The notes under the pieces were generated by a model, which saw nothing but the letters and a program-made list of their open reading frames with translations, had not been told where the DNA came from and made no database searches. Both the position numbers and the translations under genes were made by a program. Below are positions 44,972 to 54,893 of a stretch of DNA of 64,000 bases, in pieces. The stretch covers positions 682,001-746,000 of the forward strand of contig NZ_JALKAO010000003.1 in the NCBI RefSeq assembly GCF_023015985.1, read 5' to 3'. Numbering within the stretch: position 1 is the first letter of the stretch; each line of letters opens with the position of its first letter. The DNA comes from Marivita sp. S6314 (lineage in GTDB: Bacteria > Pseudomonadota > Alphaproteobacteria > Rhodobacterales > Rhodobacteraceae).

Positions 44972-47900
44972 ATGAATGCGATTAATTTCGTTGTCCGTAC
45001 CCCTGTGGGTGCGATCGAGCGTGGTGTAGTTGGTACGACTGATCAGGGCTTCCTGGTTGACGCTTCTGGCGGCCGCGAAATCTCTTTGAACCTTCATCGA
45101 ACCGATATGCGCGGCTATGATCGCGCCGGGAACGATCTGCAGCTGACGCTGGCCGATGGCCGGGTGATCGTGCTGGAAGACTATTTCGAATCCGGGGGCG
45201 CCAGTCGCTTGTTCCTGAGCACCGATGGCGTGCTGAGCGAAGTGACCTTTGCCCAGGGGGATGGCGGGGTTCTTTACGCGCAATACGGGGATGTGTCGGC
45301 CTGGGGCAAATGGAGCCCGGACGACGCGCTGATTTTCTTTGACCGCGCCGAAGTGCTGGCAGCGGACATGGTTGTCGCGGATGGCGACGGCGGCGTATCT
45401 ATGCTGGGTGCCGGGCTGCTGGCGGGGGGTAGCTTGTTGCCGCTTCTGGGTGCCGGCGCTGCGGTGGCAACCGGTGCGGCGGTTCTCGGCGGCGATGGTG
45501 ACGGCGGCGGTGGCGGCGGGAGCCTTGTTGGTTCCGGCGGCGACGGCGGTGGTCCCAAGACCCCCACGGTGGACGACGCGGAATACGTCATCGGCGGTGA
45601 CGGCCTGACAGAAGAGGACCGCAGCGTTCTGGTTAGCGGGACCGCGAACGAGGGCGACATGGTTGTCGTCACGATTGGCGACAAGACACAGACAACGACC
45701 ACAGGGTCGGACGGAAACTGGGACGTCGTCTTTGAAGGCCCGAACTTCCCGGCGGACGGGGAATACGTGGCTGACGTGGTCATCACCGGCGAGGTTGATG
45801 TCACGCTCACCGGGCCGACGATTGTTATCGATACAACGCCGCCGCCTGTTGTCATCACCAGCGGCACAACCGCATCCGGCGACATTGTCACGGAAAGCGA
45901 ATTTGACGCGGGCGTGACCATCACCGGCACCACGGAAATCGGGGCCTCGGTTGTTCTGATCGCGGGTGGCGTCAGCCATGTCTGCGACGTGGATGCGCAG
46001 GGCAACTGGAGCGTGACGCTGTCTAGCTCGACCTTCGAGCGGGGCGAATACATTTCCGATATTTCGGTTGTCGCGACAGACAGTTTTGGCAACTCCACCA
46101 CCATCACCGACGGTGTTGAGATTGACACCGTGTCCGGTGTGACAGTCAACACAACCATCATCGAGACCGACGGCATCATCAATGCCGACGAGCGCACCGA
46201 TGGCGTTGAAATCACAGGCACAACCGACATTGGATCGTCCGTGGTTGTCGAGATGAACGGCTTTACCCGTCAGGCAACAGTCGATGCGAATGGCAACTGG
46301 ACGGTGACCTTCAGCGCGACGGAAATTCCGCTGGGTGAACAAGACCTTACCATCAATGCGGCCGCGACGGACGAAGTGGGCAACATCAGCACCACATCGG
46401 GCGATGTGCGCCTTGATACGCTGGTGCGCAACTTTGACATCACCAGCCAGGCGGGTGGCGCAGATGGCGTTGTGAACGCCGAAGAAGCGTCGCAGGGCAT
46501 GACCGTCACCGGCACAACCGAGATTGGCGCAAGCGTGACTGTGACGCTGGGTGGCGTGTCTCGTGAGGCCAGCGTTGACGCGTCGGGCAACTGGACCGTG
46601 ACTTACCTGTCCGGTGAACTGCCATCCGGTGAGCAATCCGCAATCCTGAGCGCAAGTTCGACCGATATCGCGGGCAACACGGCTGTTGAAACGCGCACGG
46701 TGATCTTTGACACCGATGCAGGCCTGCTGACGATCAGCCCCGAACCCATCGAAATGGATGACGTCGTCAACGAGGCGGAAGCGTCCGACGGCGTGATCAT
46801 CACCGGGACATCGACCCCCAATGCGATTGTGGATGTCACGTTGGACGGTGTGTCCAAGACGGTTCAGACCGATGGCTTTGGCGTCTGGCGCGCGAACTAC
46901 ATGGCGGGCGAAATCCGTCCCGGCGAATACGAAGCGCAGATCACGGCCTACACCGTGGATGCGGCGGGCAATGAACTGACCCGGACCGATACGGTCATGG
47001 TCGACACGTTTGTGCGCAACTTCGCCGTCAGCGCGAACCCGGTGACAGCCGACAACATCGTCAACGATGCCGAGCAAAACGGCGGTGTGACCCTCACGGG
47101 CACAACCGAACCGGGTGGATCGGTGACCGTGGTTGTCGAAGGCATCACGCGGATTGCGAATGTGGATGCGGCGGGCAACTGGACCGTCAGCTACTCGGGT
47201 CTTGAGATCCCGGACGGCACCTACACCACCACGGCCCAGATCAGCACCGAAGATCGTGCGGGCAACACGGCGACCACCTCCAAGACTTTCCAGGTCGACA
47301 CCGAGGTTGTGCCGCTGACCAGCACCAGCACACCCGGCGGCAGCGACGGTGTTGTTGGCGAGGCCGAAAGCGCGCAAGGCTTTACGTTGACCGGTCAGGT
47401 TGAGCAGGGCTCCAGCGTCACCGTCACCATCGGCGGGCAGGCGATGACGGCACAGGTCAGCGCAAGCGGCGCATGGTCGGTGGCGGTTCCATCAAGCGTG
47501 ATCCCGGTTGTGAATGGCGAAAACGTGTCGATTGCCATTTCGGCGACAGACGCGGCGGGCAACACCAAGTCGATCACCGAAACGATGGTGGTGGACAACG
47601 TGGCCCCGGATGCACCGGACATGACGGCGATCACCCGCGAGGGCACGCAGTCGGTGCGCGGTATCTTCCTTGAAAGCTCGGACCACGATATTGCGATTGA
47701 TAAGGTCAGCGGATCGGGTGGTTTCGGCCAGCCGCAATCCGTGGGCTTCAGCGAATTTGAAAATCCGAACTCGGGTGAAACGCAGTACACGTTCAATCAG
47801 GTTGTGCCGGACGGGTCCGACCTTGTGGTCACCGCAACAGACAGCGCGGGTAACATGACCGGGACGTATATCGTGGTCGACAACCCGAACACCAGCCAGT

Positions 47901-48184
47901 CCAACGTGACATTGGCGGGCAATATCGGCGGTCACGAGATCAAGGCCATTGATCTTAACTTCACCGAGGAAGCCACTCTGACGATCACCGAAGCGCAGAT
48001 CGTCGCGCTGGCAGGCGAGACGAACGAAGTTCGGATTTCCGGCAACTCGGACGACGCGGTGCGCATCACGGGTGCAACGCGCACAGGCAGCCGTGTTGAG
48101 GATGGCGACAACTACAACGTCTATGATCTGGGCGATGCAACCGTTCTGATCGATGACGAAATCACAAACGTAACGACGATTTAA
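44972..48184 (+). CDS. BapA-type large repetitive adhesin, type I secretion substrate
   Basis: 1070-aa acidic surface protein. Residues 1-140 form a BapA prefix-like domain (ISLNLHRTDMRGYDRAGNDL, GRVIVLEDYF), followed by a hydrophobic Gly/Ala stretch (143-175) and a glycine linker (176-195). Seven Ig-like repeats of about 98 residues span roughly 197-885, each with a GVTITGTTEIGASVTV-like strand, NGNWTVT and an ATD-AGN strand. The tail (885-1070) lacks obvious RTX nonapeptides and ends VLIDDEITNVTTI, a plausible type I export signal. TolC, ABC and HlyD genes follow directly. It likely mediates attachment or biofilm. Upstream 44804-44971 is AT-rich and probably its promoter. Confidence 0.9.
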   Translation: MNAINFVVRTPVGAIERGVVGTTDQGFLVDASGGREISLNLHRTDMRGYDRAGNDLQLTLADGRVIVLEDYFESGGASRLFLSTDGVLSEVTFAQGDGGVLYAQYGDVSAWGKWSPDDALIFFDRAEVLAADMVVADGDGGVSMLGAGLLAGGSLLPLLGAGAAVATGAAVLGGDGDGGGGGGSLVGSGGDGGGPKTPTVDDAEYVIGGDGLTEEDRSVLVSGTANEGDMVVVTIGDKTQTTTTGSDGNWDVVFEGPNFPADGEYVADVVITGEVDVTLTGPTIVIDTTPPPVVITSGTTASGDIVTESEFDAGVTITGTTEIGASVVLIAGGVSHVCDVDAQGNWSVTLSSSTFERGEYISDISVVATDSFGNSTTITDGVEIDTVSGVTVNTTIIETDGIINADERTDGVEITGTTDIGSSVVVEMNGFTRQATVDANGNWTVTFSATEIPLGEQDLTINAAATDEVGNISTTSGDVRLDTLVRNFDITSQAGGADGVVNAEEASQGMTVTGTTEIGASVTVTLGGVSREASVDASGNWTVTYLSGELPSGEQSAILSASSTDIAGNTAVETRTVIFDTDAGLLTISPEPIEMDDVVNEAEASDGVIITGTSTPNAIVDVTLDGVSKTVQTDGFGVWRANYMAGEIRPGEYEAQITAYTVDAAGNELTRTDTVMVDTFVRNFAVSANPVTADNIVNDAEQNGGVTLTGTTEPGGSVTVVVEGITRIANVDAAGNWTVSYSGLEIPDGTYTTTAQISTEDRAGNTATTSKTFQVDTEVVPLTSTSTPGGSDGVVGEAESAQGFTLTGQVEQGSSVTVTIGGQAMTAQVSASGAWSVAVPSSVIPVVNGENVSIAISATDAAGNTKSITETMVVDNVAPDAPDMTAITREGTQSVRGIFLESSDHDIAIDKVSGSGGFGQPQSVGFSEFENPNSGETQYTFNQVVPDGSDLVVTATDSAGNMTGTYIVVDNPNTSQSNVTLAGNIGGHEIKAIDLNFTEEATLTITEAQIVALAGETNEVRISGNSDDAVRITGATRTGSRVEDGDNYNVYDLGDATVLIDDEITNVTTI

Positions 48185-48268
48185 CGAGGTAAGACCAGTT
48201 CGGGCCACGTGTATTGGTGGCCCGAGCCCCGACAATAAAAAACAGCTTCAAGCGGGGGCTCACACGAC

Positions 48269-49600
48269 ATGAGGCACAATAAAGGGGCCATTGCAGGTGC
48301 GGTGCTTGCGGTAACGGCTCTTTCGGGATGTATGCAGGATTTGGGGGACGGAACCGTGTCGCGGTTCCTTCAGGCGCAACCAGGTAAAGATGCGCCCACA
48401 TCGGCCGAGACCAAGGCCGCCGCCCAAAAAGAGGTGTCACCGGACGAGGTGTCCCCCATCATTTCAGACCTGGCCGCGCGCAACAGCGTTCTGGTGGACG
48501 GGTCCCCCTATGCCAAGGTGGCCGCTGGTGTGCTGGCCGCAGATGCCCGCGTGGCAGAGGCAGAGCTTCATGTGGCGCAGCTTCGGGCCGAGGCGGCCTC
48601 AAAGAACTGGTTTCCAACGCTGTCGCCCCGCATTTCACTGACCTCGCTTGGGGATTTCGTGGCGGATCTGGTGATCCAGCAGGTGCTGTTTGATAACGGC
48701 CGCAAGAAAGCCGAGCGTGATCTGGCGAAGGCCGATGTCGAACTGGCCGCCGTTGCCTTGTCGGAAAGCAGCAATACCCGCGTCTATGACGGGTTGGTTC
48801 TGTATCTTCAGGCCGAAGAGGGTCGATCCGCGTCGCAGCTTTACGGTCAGGCGCTCAAGGACATGCGCCATTTCGAATGGGTTATGGATGAACGCGTCAA
48901 AGGTGGCGTGTCAGATTTCTCGGACCTGAATATCCTGCGGCAGAAGCTGGCGGATTTGCGGGCGCGCCATACGGCGGCGCAGGAAAAGACGAGCCGCGCG
49001 ATTTCCGAACTGAACGCGATGTCGAGCACGGCGCTGGGTGACCTGCGTGGTCTGCGCGGTATGACGTCCACGCCGTCGGACACGTCGCTTGCGGTGCTTC
49101 GGGCGATGGTGGAACGCGACCAGCAGATCGCCGAGGCAAAGATCGCCCGCGCGCAGCATTTGCCGGGGCTTTCGGCAGGCGGGTCGGTGCGCGATGGCGG
49201 GCGGGGTATCACCCTGAATGCCGCCGCGGATCAGATGCTGGGGCTGGGCACGGGGGCATCGCTCAAGGCGATCGAGGCCACGAAGGTCACAGCCGACCGC
49301 AAGGTCACCGAAGCGCGCGATATCTCGAACCGGGCGGTTGAGGCTGATCGGCGCGCACTTGAGGCGCTGAAGCGGCAGGCGAACGAGGCCGTTGGCCTGC
49401 GCAAACAGGCCAAGTCCAACCTTGATCTGTTCCAGCGCCAGTATGAAGCGGGCACGCGGCAGGTGATGGATGTGGTTGGTGTTTACGAAACCTTCCTGCG
49501 CGCGCTCGAACGCGAACTGGACCTGACCTATCAGGCTGCCCGCGCAGAGCTGGACGCGGCCAAGCGCCTTGGCGTCCTTGCAGATGGAGCAAAGATTTGA
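48269..49600 (+). CDS. TolC-family outer-membrane protein of type I secretion
   Basis: 443-aa protein. The start MRHNKGAIAGAVLAVTALSGC is a lipoprotein-type signal with Cys21. The mature part is alpha-helical, with two related halves rich in heptad patterns (ADARVAEAELHVAQLRAEAAS and RALEALKRQANEAVGL), the outer-membrane factor pattern that builds the exit channel. Its stop overlaps the ABC gene start. Directly after the adhesin gene (84-nt gap), it should be the exit duct for that protein. Confidence 0.9.
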   Translation: MRHNKGAIAGAVLAVTALSGCMQDLGDGTVSRFLQAQPGKDAPTSAETKAAAQKEVSPDEVSPIISDLAARNSVLVDGSPYAKVAAGVLAADARVAEAELHVAQLRAEAASKNWFPTLSPRISLTSLGDFVADLVIQQVLFDNGRKKAERDLAKADVELAAVALSESSNTRVYDGLVLYLQAEEGRSASQLYGQALKDMRHFEWVMDERVKGGVSDFSDLNILRQKLADLRARHTAAQEKTSRAISELNAMSSTALGDLRGLRGMTSTPSDTSLAVLRAMVERDQQIAEAKIARAQHLPGLSAGGSVRDGGRGITLNAAADQMLGLGTGASLKAIEATKVTADRKVTEARDISNRAVEADRRALEALKRQANEAVGLRKQAKSNLDLFQRQYEAGTRQVMDVVGVYETFLRALERELDLTYQAARAELDAAKRLGVLADGAKI

Positions 49601-51816
49601 GCAGCGTCAGCAATATCACCCTGTTGTCAGGGAAAGCCAAAGACGCGGTTCTGCGGATCGTACCTCAGGGTGCAAAGCCGGCGAACGAACCCAAGCGCGC
49701 GCCGCGCTATTCCGACCGTGTTGTGGCCCGGACGGAATTGATCCGCACTTATGCCGGGCGGCTGGGTCTGACGACCATCGCCGCCGATATCCAGGATGCG
49801 ATCAACCTGCATCTGGATCCCGATGGGGCTGTCGGAGAGGACTCGCTTTTGGCCGGGGCCAAGGCCGCCGGGATGCTGGCGCAGGGCGTGCATGTGCAAC
49901 GCCCCGAGCCCAAACACTGGCCCGCGATTGCCTTGATGACCAACGGGCAGGCGGTGCTGGTGCTGTCGCAGGACCGCATGACGCTGTCGATCTGGGACGA
50001 GTCCGCCCCGGACAAGACCGAACGCGTGGATGTTGCCGAATTTGCGCCATTCTATAGCGGCGTGCTGATCCGGGGCGAAGCGCCGGTTGAGGCGTTGGCC
50101 GACACCCATGCCGCCATGGATCGCAAATCCCATTGGTTTTGGGGCAGTTTCACGAATTACACGCGCCAGTTCGGCGAAGTCGCGGTTGGGTCTTTCGTGG
50201 CCAACCTGTTGGCCGTGTCCGTCGCGCTCTTTTCGCTTCAGGTTTATGACCGGGTGATCCCGCATCAATCCTCGGCCACGCTTTGGGTGCTGGCCATCGG
50301 GGCGGGCATGGCGCTGATGCTTGAGGCGTTCCTCAAGGTGGCGCGGTCCACCTTGCTGGATGGCGCGGGGCGACAGATCGAAACCGGGGTGCAGCAAACC
50401 TTGCTGAACCGGCTTTTGGGAATGCGCTCTGACGCGGCGGGGCGGTCTCCGTCCCAGTTGTTTGCGTCGATGCGCGAGTTTTCATCCGTGCGTGAATTCT
50501 TCACGGCGGGCACCGTCGGGGCCTTGGCCGACATTCCGTTTATCCTGCTTTTCCTGCTGATGGTGTGGTCCATCGCAGGCAGCGTAGTCTGGGTGCTGGT
50601 GATCGGGGCCGTGTTGATGGTCTTGCCGGGGTTCTTCCTGCAAAAGAAGATGATCCGCATCACGCAGGAAATGCAGGGTGCGTCGACCAAACAGTCACGT
50701 CTTTTGAACGAGGCGGTGACCGAACTGGACACGATCAAGACCCAGCGCGCCGAAGACCGGTTTGCGCGGTCCTGGGAAGAACTGACCTCGGTTCAGTCGC
50801 TTAAATCCTCAGAGCAGCGCCGACTGGCCGCAGCGCTGACATTCTGGAGCCAGGGGGTTCAGCAGGCGACCTATGTAGGCGCAGTGATTGCAGGGACGTA
50901 TCTGGTGTTCGCGGGCGAATTTACCGTGGGGTCGATCATCGCGGTGGGCATCCTGACGTCCCGGACCCTTGCGCCGTTGACGCAATTGTCGGGCATCATG
51001 GCGCGCTGGGGCAACGTAAAAGCCGCGCTGGATGCGCTGGACGGTGTGGCCCAGCTTCCGCAGGACCGCGCCGAGAACCGCAAGTATCTGCGCCGCGAAA
51101 AGCTGGAAGGCCGGTTCGAGCTGCGCGAAGTGGCGTTCCGGTACGATGAAGACAGCCCAGCGGTGCTTGAGATCCCGAGCCTTGTGATCCAGCCGGGTCA
51201 GACCTTGGCGATCCTCGGGACCAACGGGTCCGGCAAGTCGACCTTGCTCAAACTGTTGTCCGGGCTTTATGCGCCGACCTCCGGGTCGATCCTGATCGAC
51301 GGGACCGAGATGAACCAGATCGACATGCGCGACCTGCGCCGGTCGCTGGGCTATCTGGGTCAGGACGTGCGGCTGTTTCATGGCACGCTGCGGGACAACC
51401 TGAACCTCAACATGATGGAGCGCGATGACGACCGGCTGTTCGAAGCGCTGGATTTTGCCGGGTTGGGGCAGTTCGTGAAAAGCCATCCGCAGGGGCTTGA
51501 TCTGGCGATCCGCGACGGGGGCGAAGGCCTGTCTGTCGGTCAGCGCCAGTCGATCGGCTGGGCGCGGCTGTGGCTGCAGGACCCGGATGTGTGTTTGCTG
51601 GACGAACCCACGGCGGCACTGGACCAGACGCTGGAGAAGACGCTGATCTCGCGGCTGGAAAGCTGGCTGGCCGACCGCACGGCAATCGTGGCGACGCACC
51701 GGGTTCCGATCCTGGCCATTGCCGACCGCACAAGCGTTCTGGCCAACGGGCGTCTTGTCGTGGACGGGCCGCGGGATCAGGTGCTCAATCATCTGCGCGC
51801 CGGGCAGGGGGCATAA
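49597..51816 (+). CDS. Type I secretion ABC transporter (LapB-like)
   Basis: 739-aa inner-membrane exporter with three parts: an N-terminal peptidase C39-like domain without the catalytic cysteine (about 40-165), a six-helix membrane domain (about 185-470) and an ATPase with Walker A GTNGSGKST, signature LSVGQRQSIGW and Walker B CLLDEPTAALD. This layout is typical for exporters of large adhesins, where the inactive C39 domain holds the substrate. TTG 49597 overlaps the preceding stop (TTTGA) and has GGAG upstream. Confidence 0.95.
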   Translation: MSSVSNITLLSGKAKDAVLRIVPQGAKPANEPKRAPRYSDRVVARTELIRTYAGRLGLTTIAADIQDAINLHLDPDGAVGEDSLLAGAKAAGMLAQGVHVQRPEPKHWPAIALMTNGQAVLVLSQDRMTLSIWDESAPDKTERVDVAEFAPFYSGVLIRGEAPVEALADTHAAMDRKSHWFWGSFTNYTRQFGEVAVGSFVANLLAVSVALFSLQVYDRVIPHQSSATLWVLAIGAGMALMLEAFLKVARSTLLDGAGRQIETGVQQTLLNRLLGMRSDAAGRSPSQLFASMREFSSVREFFTAGTVGALADIPFILLFLLMVWSIAGSVVWVLVIGAVLMVLPGFFLQKKMIRITQEMQGASTKQSRLLNEAVTELDTIKTQRAEDRFARSWEELTSVQSLKSSEQRRLAAALTFWSQGVQQATYVGAVIAGTYLVFAGEFTVGSIIAVGILTSRTLAPLTQLSGIMARWGNVKAALDALDGVAQLPQDRAENRKYLRREKLEGRFELREVAFRYDEDSPAVLEIPSLVIQPGQTLAILGTNGSGKSTLLKLLSGLYAPTSGSILIDGTEMNQIDMRDLRRSLGYLGQDVRLFHGTLRDNLNLNMMERDDDRLFEALDFAGLGQFVKSHPQGLDLAIRDGGEGLSVGQRQSIGWARLWLQDPDVCLLDEPTAALDQTLEKTLISRLESWLADRTAIVATHRVPILAIADRTSVLANGRLVVDGPRDQVLNHLRAGQGA

Positions 51817-51818
51817 CC

Positions 51819-53000
51819 ATGGCGGTGAGCACAACAGACCTGTCGGCACAGTTGGGCCGACGCCTGCGCGGGCCGTCCATGGTGATCTGGTTGTCCGGGG
51901 CAGCGGTGTGGCTGTTTATCATCTGGGCCGCCTATGCGTGGATCGACGAGATCGTGCGCGCGGATGGCGAGTTTATCTCGACATCCCGACCACAGATCAT
52001 TCAAAACCTCGAAGGGGGTATCCTGGCCGAATTGCTGGTCAAGGAAGGCGACGAGGTGATGCGGGGCGATGTGCTGGCGCGGCTGTATGGCACGCAGTTC
52101 CGGTCATCGGTGGACGATCTGGAAGACCAGATCACCGCGCTCGATATTCGCCGTCTGCGGATCGAAGCCGAGATGGCCGGATTGGTGCAATTCGATGTGC
52201 CGCCGGACCTGCGGCAGCGCAGCCCGGAAATGGCGGCCTCTGAACAGGCGCTTCTGGCGGCGCGTCAGCTTGATTTCAACGCCCGCCATGACGGCGCACG
52301 CCGCGTTCTGGAACAGGCCGCGCGCGAAAACGAGTTGATGGAAGACCTGTTGGCCAAAAAGGTCGTGGCGCTGATCGAAGTGACCCGCACCCGCAAGGCG
52401 CTGGCCGATGCGCAGATCAAGATGGACGAGATCATCACCCAGACCGAACTTGCCCGCGCGCAGGAATATTCCGAGACGCTGAAAGAGCTTGCGACCTTGC
52501 GGCAGAACCTGCGGTCCTCGCAGGATCAGCTTGACCGTACGGTGCTGGTCAGCCCGATGCACGGCGTGGTCAACAAGCTCGGTGTGACAACGATTGGCGG
52601 CGTTGTGCGCCCCGGTGAAGAGATCCTGCAGATCATTCCGCTGGGCGAAGAGTTGTTTGTCGAGGCAAAGATCGCGCCGGAAAACATTGCCAATATCCGT
52701 CCGGGCCAGGAGGCGACGATCAAGCTGTCGGCCTATGATTTCACGATCTTCGGATCGCTGAAGGGACGGGTGGATGTGGTGTCGGCAGACACGTTCAAGG
52801 ACCCGCGCCGCCCCGAGGCACCGGCGCATTACAAAGCCACGGTGCGCGTGGACAAGACATCGCTGACAGACCGTCAGCGCCACCTTGAAATCCGCCCCGG
52901 CATGCAAGCCACGGTCGAGTTGCACACCGGCGAAAAGACCGTGCTGCAATACCTGCTCAAGCCGCTTTACAAGTCCCGCGAGGCGTTCCGCGAACCATAA
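51819..53000 (+). CDS. HlyD-family membrane fusion protein of type I secretion
   Basis: 393-aa periplasmic adaptor: a cytoplasmic start, one helix (about 21-40; VIWLSGAAVWLFIIWAAYAW), a lipoyl/barrel-sandwich strand IIQNLEGGILAELLVKEGDEV, a long coiled coil (about 95-235) and a beta-barrel end. ATG 51819 is 2 nt after the ABC stop; a longer frame starting inside the ABC gene is rejected. With the ABC exporter and TolC protein it forms the complete channel for the adhesin. Confidence 0.94.
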   Translation: MAVSTTDLSAQLGRRLRGPSMVIWLSGAAVWLFIIWAAYAWIDEIVRADGEFISTSRPQIIQNLEGGILAELLVKEGDEVMRGDVLARLYGTQFRSSVDDLEDQITALDIRRLRIEAEMAGLVQFDVPPDLRQRSPEMAASEQALLAARQLDFNARHDGARRVLEQAARENELMEDLLAKKVVALIEVTRTRKALADAQIKMDEIITQTELARAQEYSETLKELATLRQNLRSSQDQLDRTVLVSPMHGVVNKLGVTTIGGVVRPGEEILQIIPLGEELFVEAKIAPENIANIRPGQEATIKLSAYDFTIFGSLKGRVDVVSADTFKDPRRPEAPAHYKATVRVDKTSLTDRQRHLEIRPGMQATVELHTGEKTVLQYLLKPLYKSREAFREP

Positions 53001-53353
53001 GGACTGGCCGGGCGAGGCCCGTCCAGACAGGATCAGCGCCTGACGGCGCGCGCCTTTGGTGAGGCGACGCCCGTGCCTGATGACCTGCGGTGTGGGACGT
53101 GTGGCGGGGCATATTTGGAAAAAGAAGAAAGACCAAACAGGTCCACCCCACCCGTGGCACCTTGTCGAGCGTGGCTCTTGGTCAACCGGTGGGTGGGGCG
53201 TCTCCTTTTACGGTCATCGGCATGCCTGCCTGTACCGCATCTTCAAGTCTCGGGCAGTTTGGTTAAGCAGATATGAAGATCGGGCGAGGCCCTTTGCATC
53301 TTCTTTTTCCCAATATGCACAAATGACGTGGACACAGTGGGGCCGGTCAAAGG
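53001..53353. repeat. Gene-free gap with two inverted copies of a short intergenic repeat
   Basis: GCATATTTGGAAAAAGAAGA lies at 53109-53128 and a near copy (GCATATTGGGAAAAAGAAGA) on the minus strand at 53318-53299. The same 20-mer occurs at 59839-59858. A weak CCCCACCC/GGGTGGGG pair (53146-53153 and 53191-53198) is between them. Frames in this gap have no coding character; this is where the two convergent operons end. Confidence 0.65.
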
Positions 53354-53797
53354 TCAGCTGTCGGTGTCCATCCAGATGGTGACCGGCCCGTCATTGAGCA
53401 GCGCCACTTTCATATCCGCGCCGAACTGGCCTTTGGCGACGGGAATGCCTTGCGCCGCCATTTGGGTGGCGAAGTATTCATACAGCCGGTTGCCGTCCTC
53501 GGGTGCGGCGGCGGTTGAAAAGCCGGGGCGGTTGCCGCGGGATGTGTCGGCGGCAAGTGTGAACTGGCTCACCACCAAAGCGCGGCCGTCGATGTCCTTG
53601 ACAGACCTGTTCATGCGGCCGTCGTCGTCTTTGAAAATGCGCAGCTTGGCGATCTTGGCGGCGAGTTTGTCGGCCTGTGCCTCGGTGTCGCCCTGCATGG
53701 CACAGATCAGGATCAGAAGGCCGGGGCCGATCTCGCCGATAGTTGTGCCGTCCACGGTTACCGAGGCCTGTGTCACGCGTTGGATCAGGGCCCGCAT
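53354..53797 (-). CDS. dtd: D-aminoacyl-tRNA deacylase
   Basis: Homodimeric proofreading enzyme that removes D-amino acids (and glycine from tRNA-Ala) mischarged on tRNA. The 147-aa protein has the conserved SQFTL at 77-81 and the GPVT element in [10 protein letters not shown] near the C-terminus, which together form the active site. The start ATG 53797 lies 2 nt after the accA stop, so it is co-transcribed with accA; the much longer frame reaching 54211 overlaps accA. Confidence 0.96.
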   Translation of the reverse strand: MRALIQRVTQASVTVDGTTIGEIGPGLLILICAMQGDTEAQADKLAAKIAKLRIFKDDDGRMNRSVKDIDGRALVVSQFTLAADTSRGNRPGFSTAAAPEDGNRLYEYFATQMAAQGIPVAKGQFGADMKVALLNDGPVTIWMDTDS

Positions 53798-53799
53798 GG

Positions 53800-54762
53800 T
53801 TACGCCGCCAGGCCCTTGGAGCCGATGTCGAGGAATTTCTGTCGGCGTTGGGCGATCAGCTTTTTCGGTTTGGTGCCGGAGAGGTCTTTCAGCATCGCCC
53901 GGATGGCATGACCGACCGACCGGATGGTGTCCTGCCGTGCGCGGTGCGCGCCGCCCAGCGGTTCGGGGATCACCTGATCGGCCACGCCGAGGGTTTGCAG
54001 CTCTTGTGCGGTCAGGCGCAGGGCCTCGGCGGCTTCGCGCATCTTTTCGGCGTCTTTCCACAGGATCGACGCGCAGCCTTCGGGCGAGATCACCGAGTAG
54101 ACCGAATGTTCCAGCATCGCCAGACGGTTCGCCGTGGCAAAGGCCACCGCGCCGCCCGAGCCGCCTTCGCCGATCACGACAGAGATCAGGGGTACGCCGA
54201 TCTGCAGGCATTTTTCGGTGGAGCGGGCAATCGCCTCGGACTGTCCGCGTTCTTCGGCACCTTTGCCGGGATAGGCGCCGGGCGTGTCGACAAGGGTGAT
54301 CACCGGCAGGCCGAACTTGTCGGCCATCTCCATCAGGCGCACGGCCTTGCGGTAGCCTTCGGGACGCGCCATGCCGAAATTGCGTTTCAGGCGGCTTTCG
54401 GTGTCGTGGCCTTTTTCGTGCCCGATCACCACGACGGGGGTGTCGTCGAAGCGGGCAAGCCCGCCCATGACCGCGTCGTCATCGGCAAAATTCCGGTCCC
54501 CGGCCAGCGGCGTGTATTCGGTGAACAGCGCATCGATGTAGTCTTTGCAATGCGGGCGATCCGGGTGGCGGGCGATCTGGCATTTCCGCCAGGGGGTCAG
54601 TTTCTTGTAGAGATCCTTGAGCAGCGCGTGGGCCTTGTCGTCGAGCGCCCGGGCTTCGTCCTCGATGTCCATCTCGTCATTGGTGCGGGCCATGGCGCGC
54701 AGTTCTTCGGCTTTGCCTTCGATCTCGGCCAGCGGTTTTTCAAAGTCGAGGTAGTTGGTCAT
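53800..54762 (-). CDS. accA: Acetyl-CoA carboxylase carboxyltransferase subunit alpha
   Basis: Transfers CO2 from carboxybiotin to acetyl-CoA with AccD, the first step of fatty acid synthesis. The 320-aa protein starts [21 protein letters not shown] (ATG 54762) and has [31 protein letters not shown] and [12 protein letters not shown], typical AccA blocks. The longer frame to 54900 adds unrelated residues across the promoter region shared with the AraC gene. Confidence 0.97.
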   Translation of the reverse strand: MTNYLDFEKPLAEIEGKAEELRAMARTNDEMDIEDEARALDDKAHALLKDLYKKLTPWRKCQIARHPDRPHCKDYIDALFTEYTPLAGDRNFADDDAVMGGLARFDDTPVVVIGHEKGHDTESRLKRNFGMARPEGYRKAVRLMEMADKFGLPVITLVDTPGAYPGKGAEERGQSEAIARSTEKCLQIGVPLISVVIGEGGSGGAVAFATANRLAMLEHSVYSVISPEGCASILWKDAEKMREAAEALRLTAQELQTLGVADQVIPEPLGGAHRARQDTIRSVGHAIRAMLKDLSGTKPKKLIAQRRQKFLDIGSKGLAA

Positions 54763-54893
54763 CGGGCACCTGCCTGTTGTTCGTCGGTGATATATGGCCG
54801 GGGTGGCTGGATTTTGCAATCTGGTGGTCCCGGCAGTTTCGCAAGATTTGTCTCTCGGGTCCGGGGCAGGGTGGTCGCACGAAAGGACGGATG

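Noticed and set aside
44861-47377. 838-codon minus-strand frame with repeated blocks
   Set aside because: Mirror of the Ig-like repeats of the adhesin gene; its internal repetition comes from the sense strand.
53056-53382. 108-codon plus-strand frame in the gap after the HlyD gene
   Set aside because: Runs through two intergenic repeats and into the antisense of dtd; no coding character.
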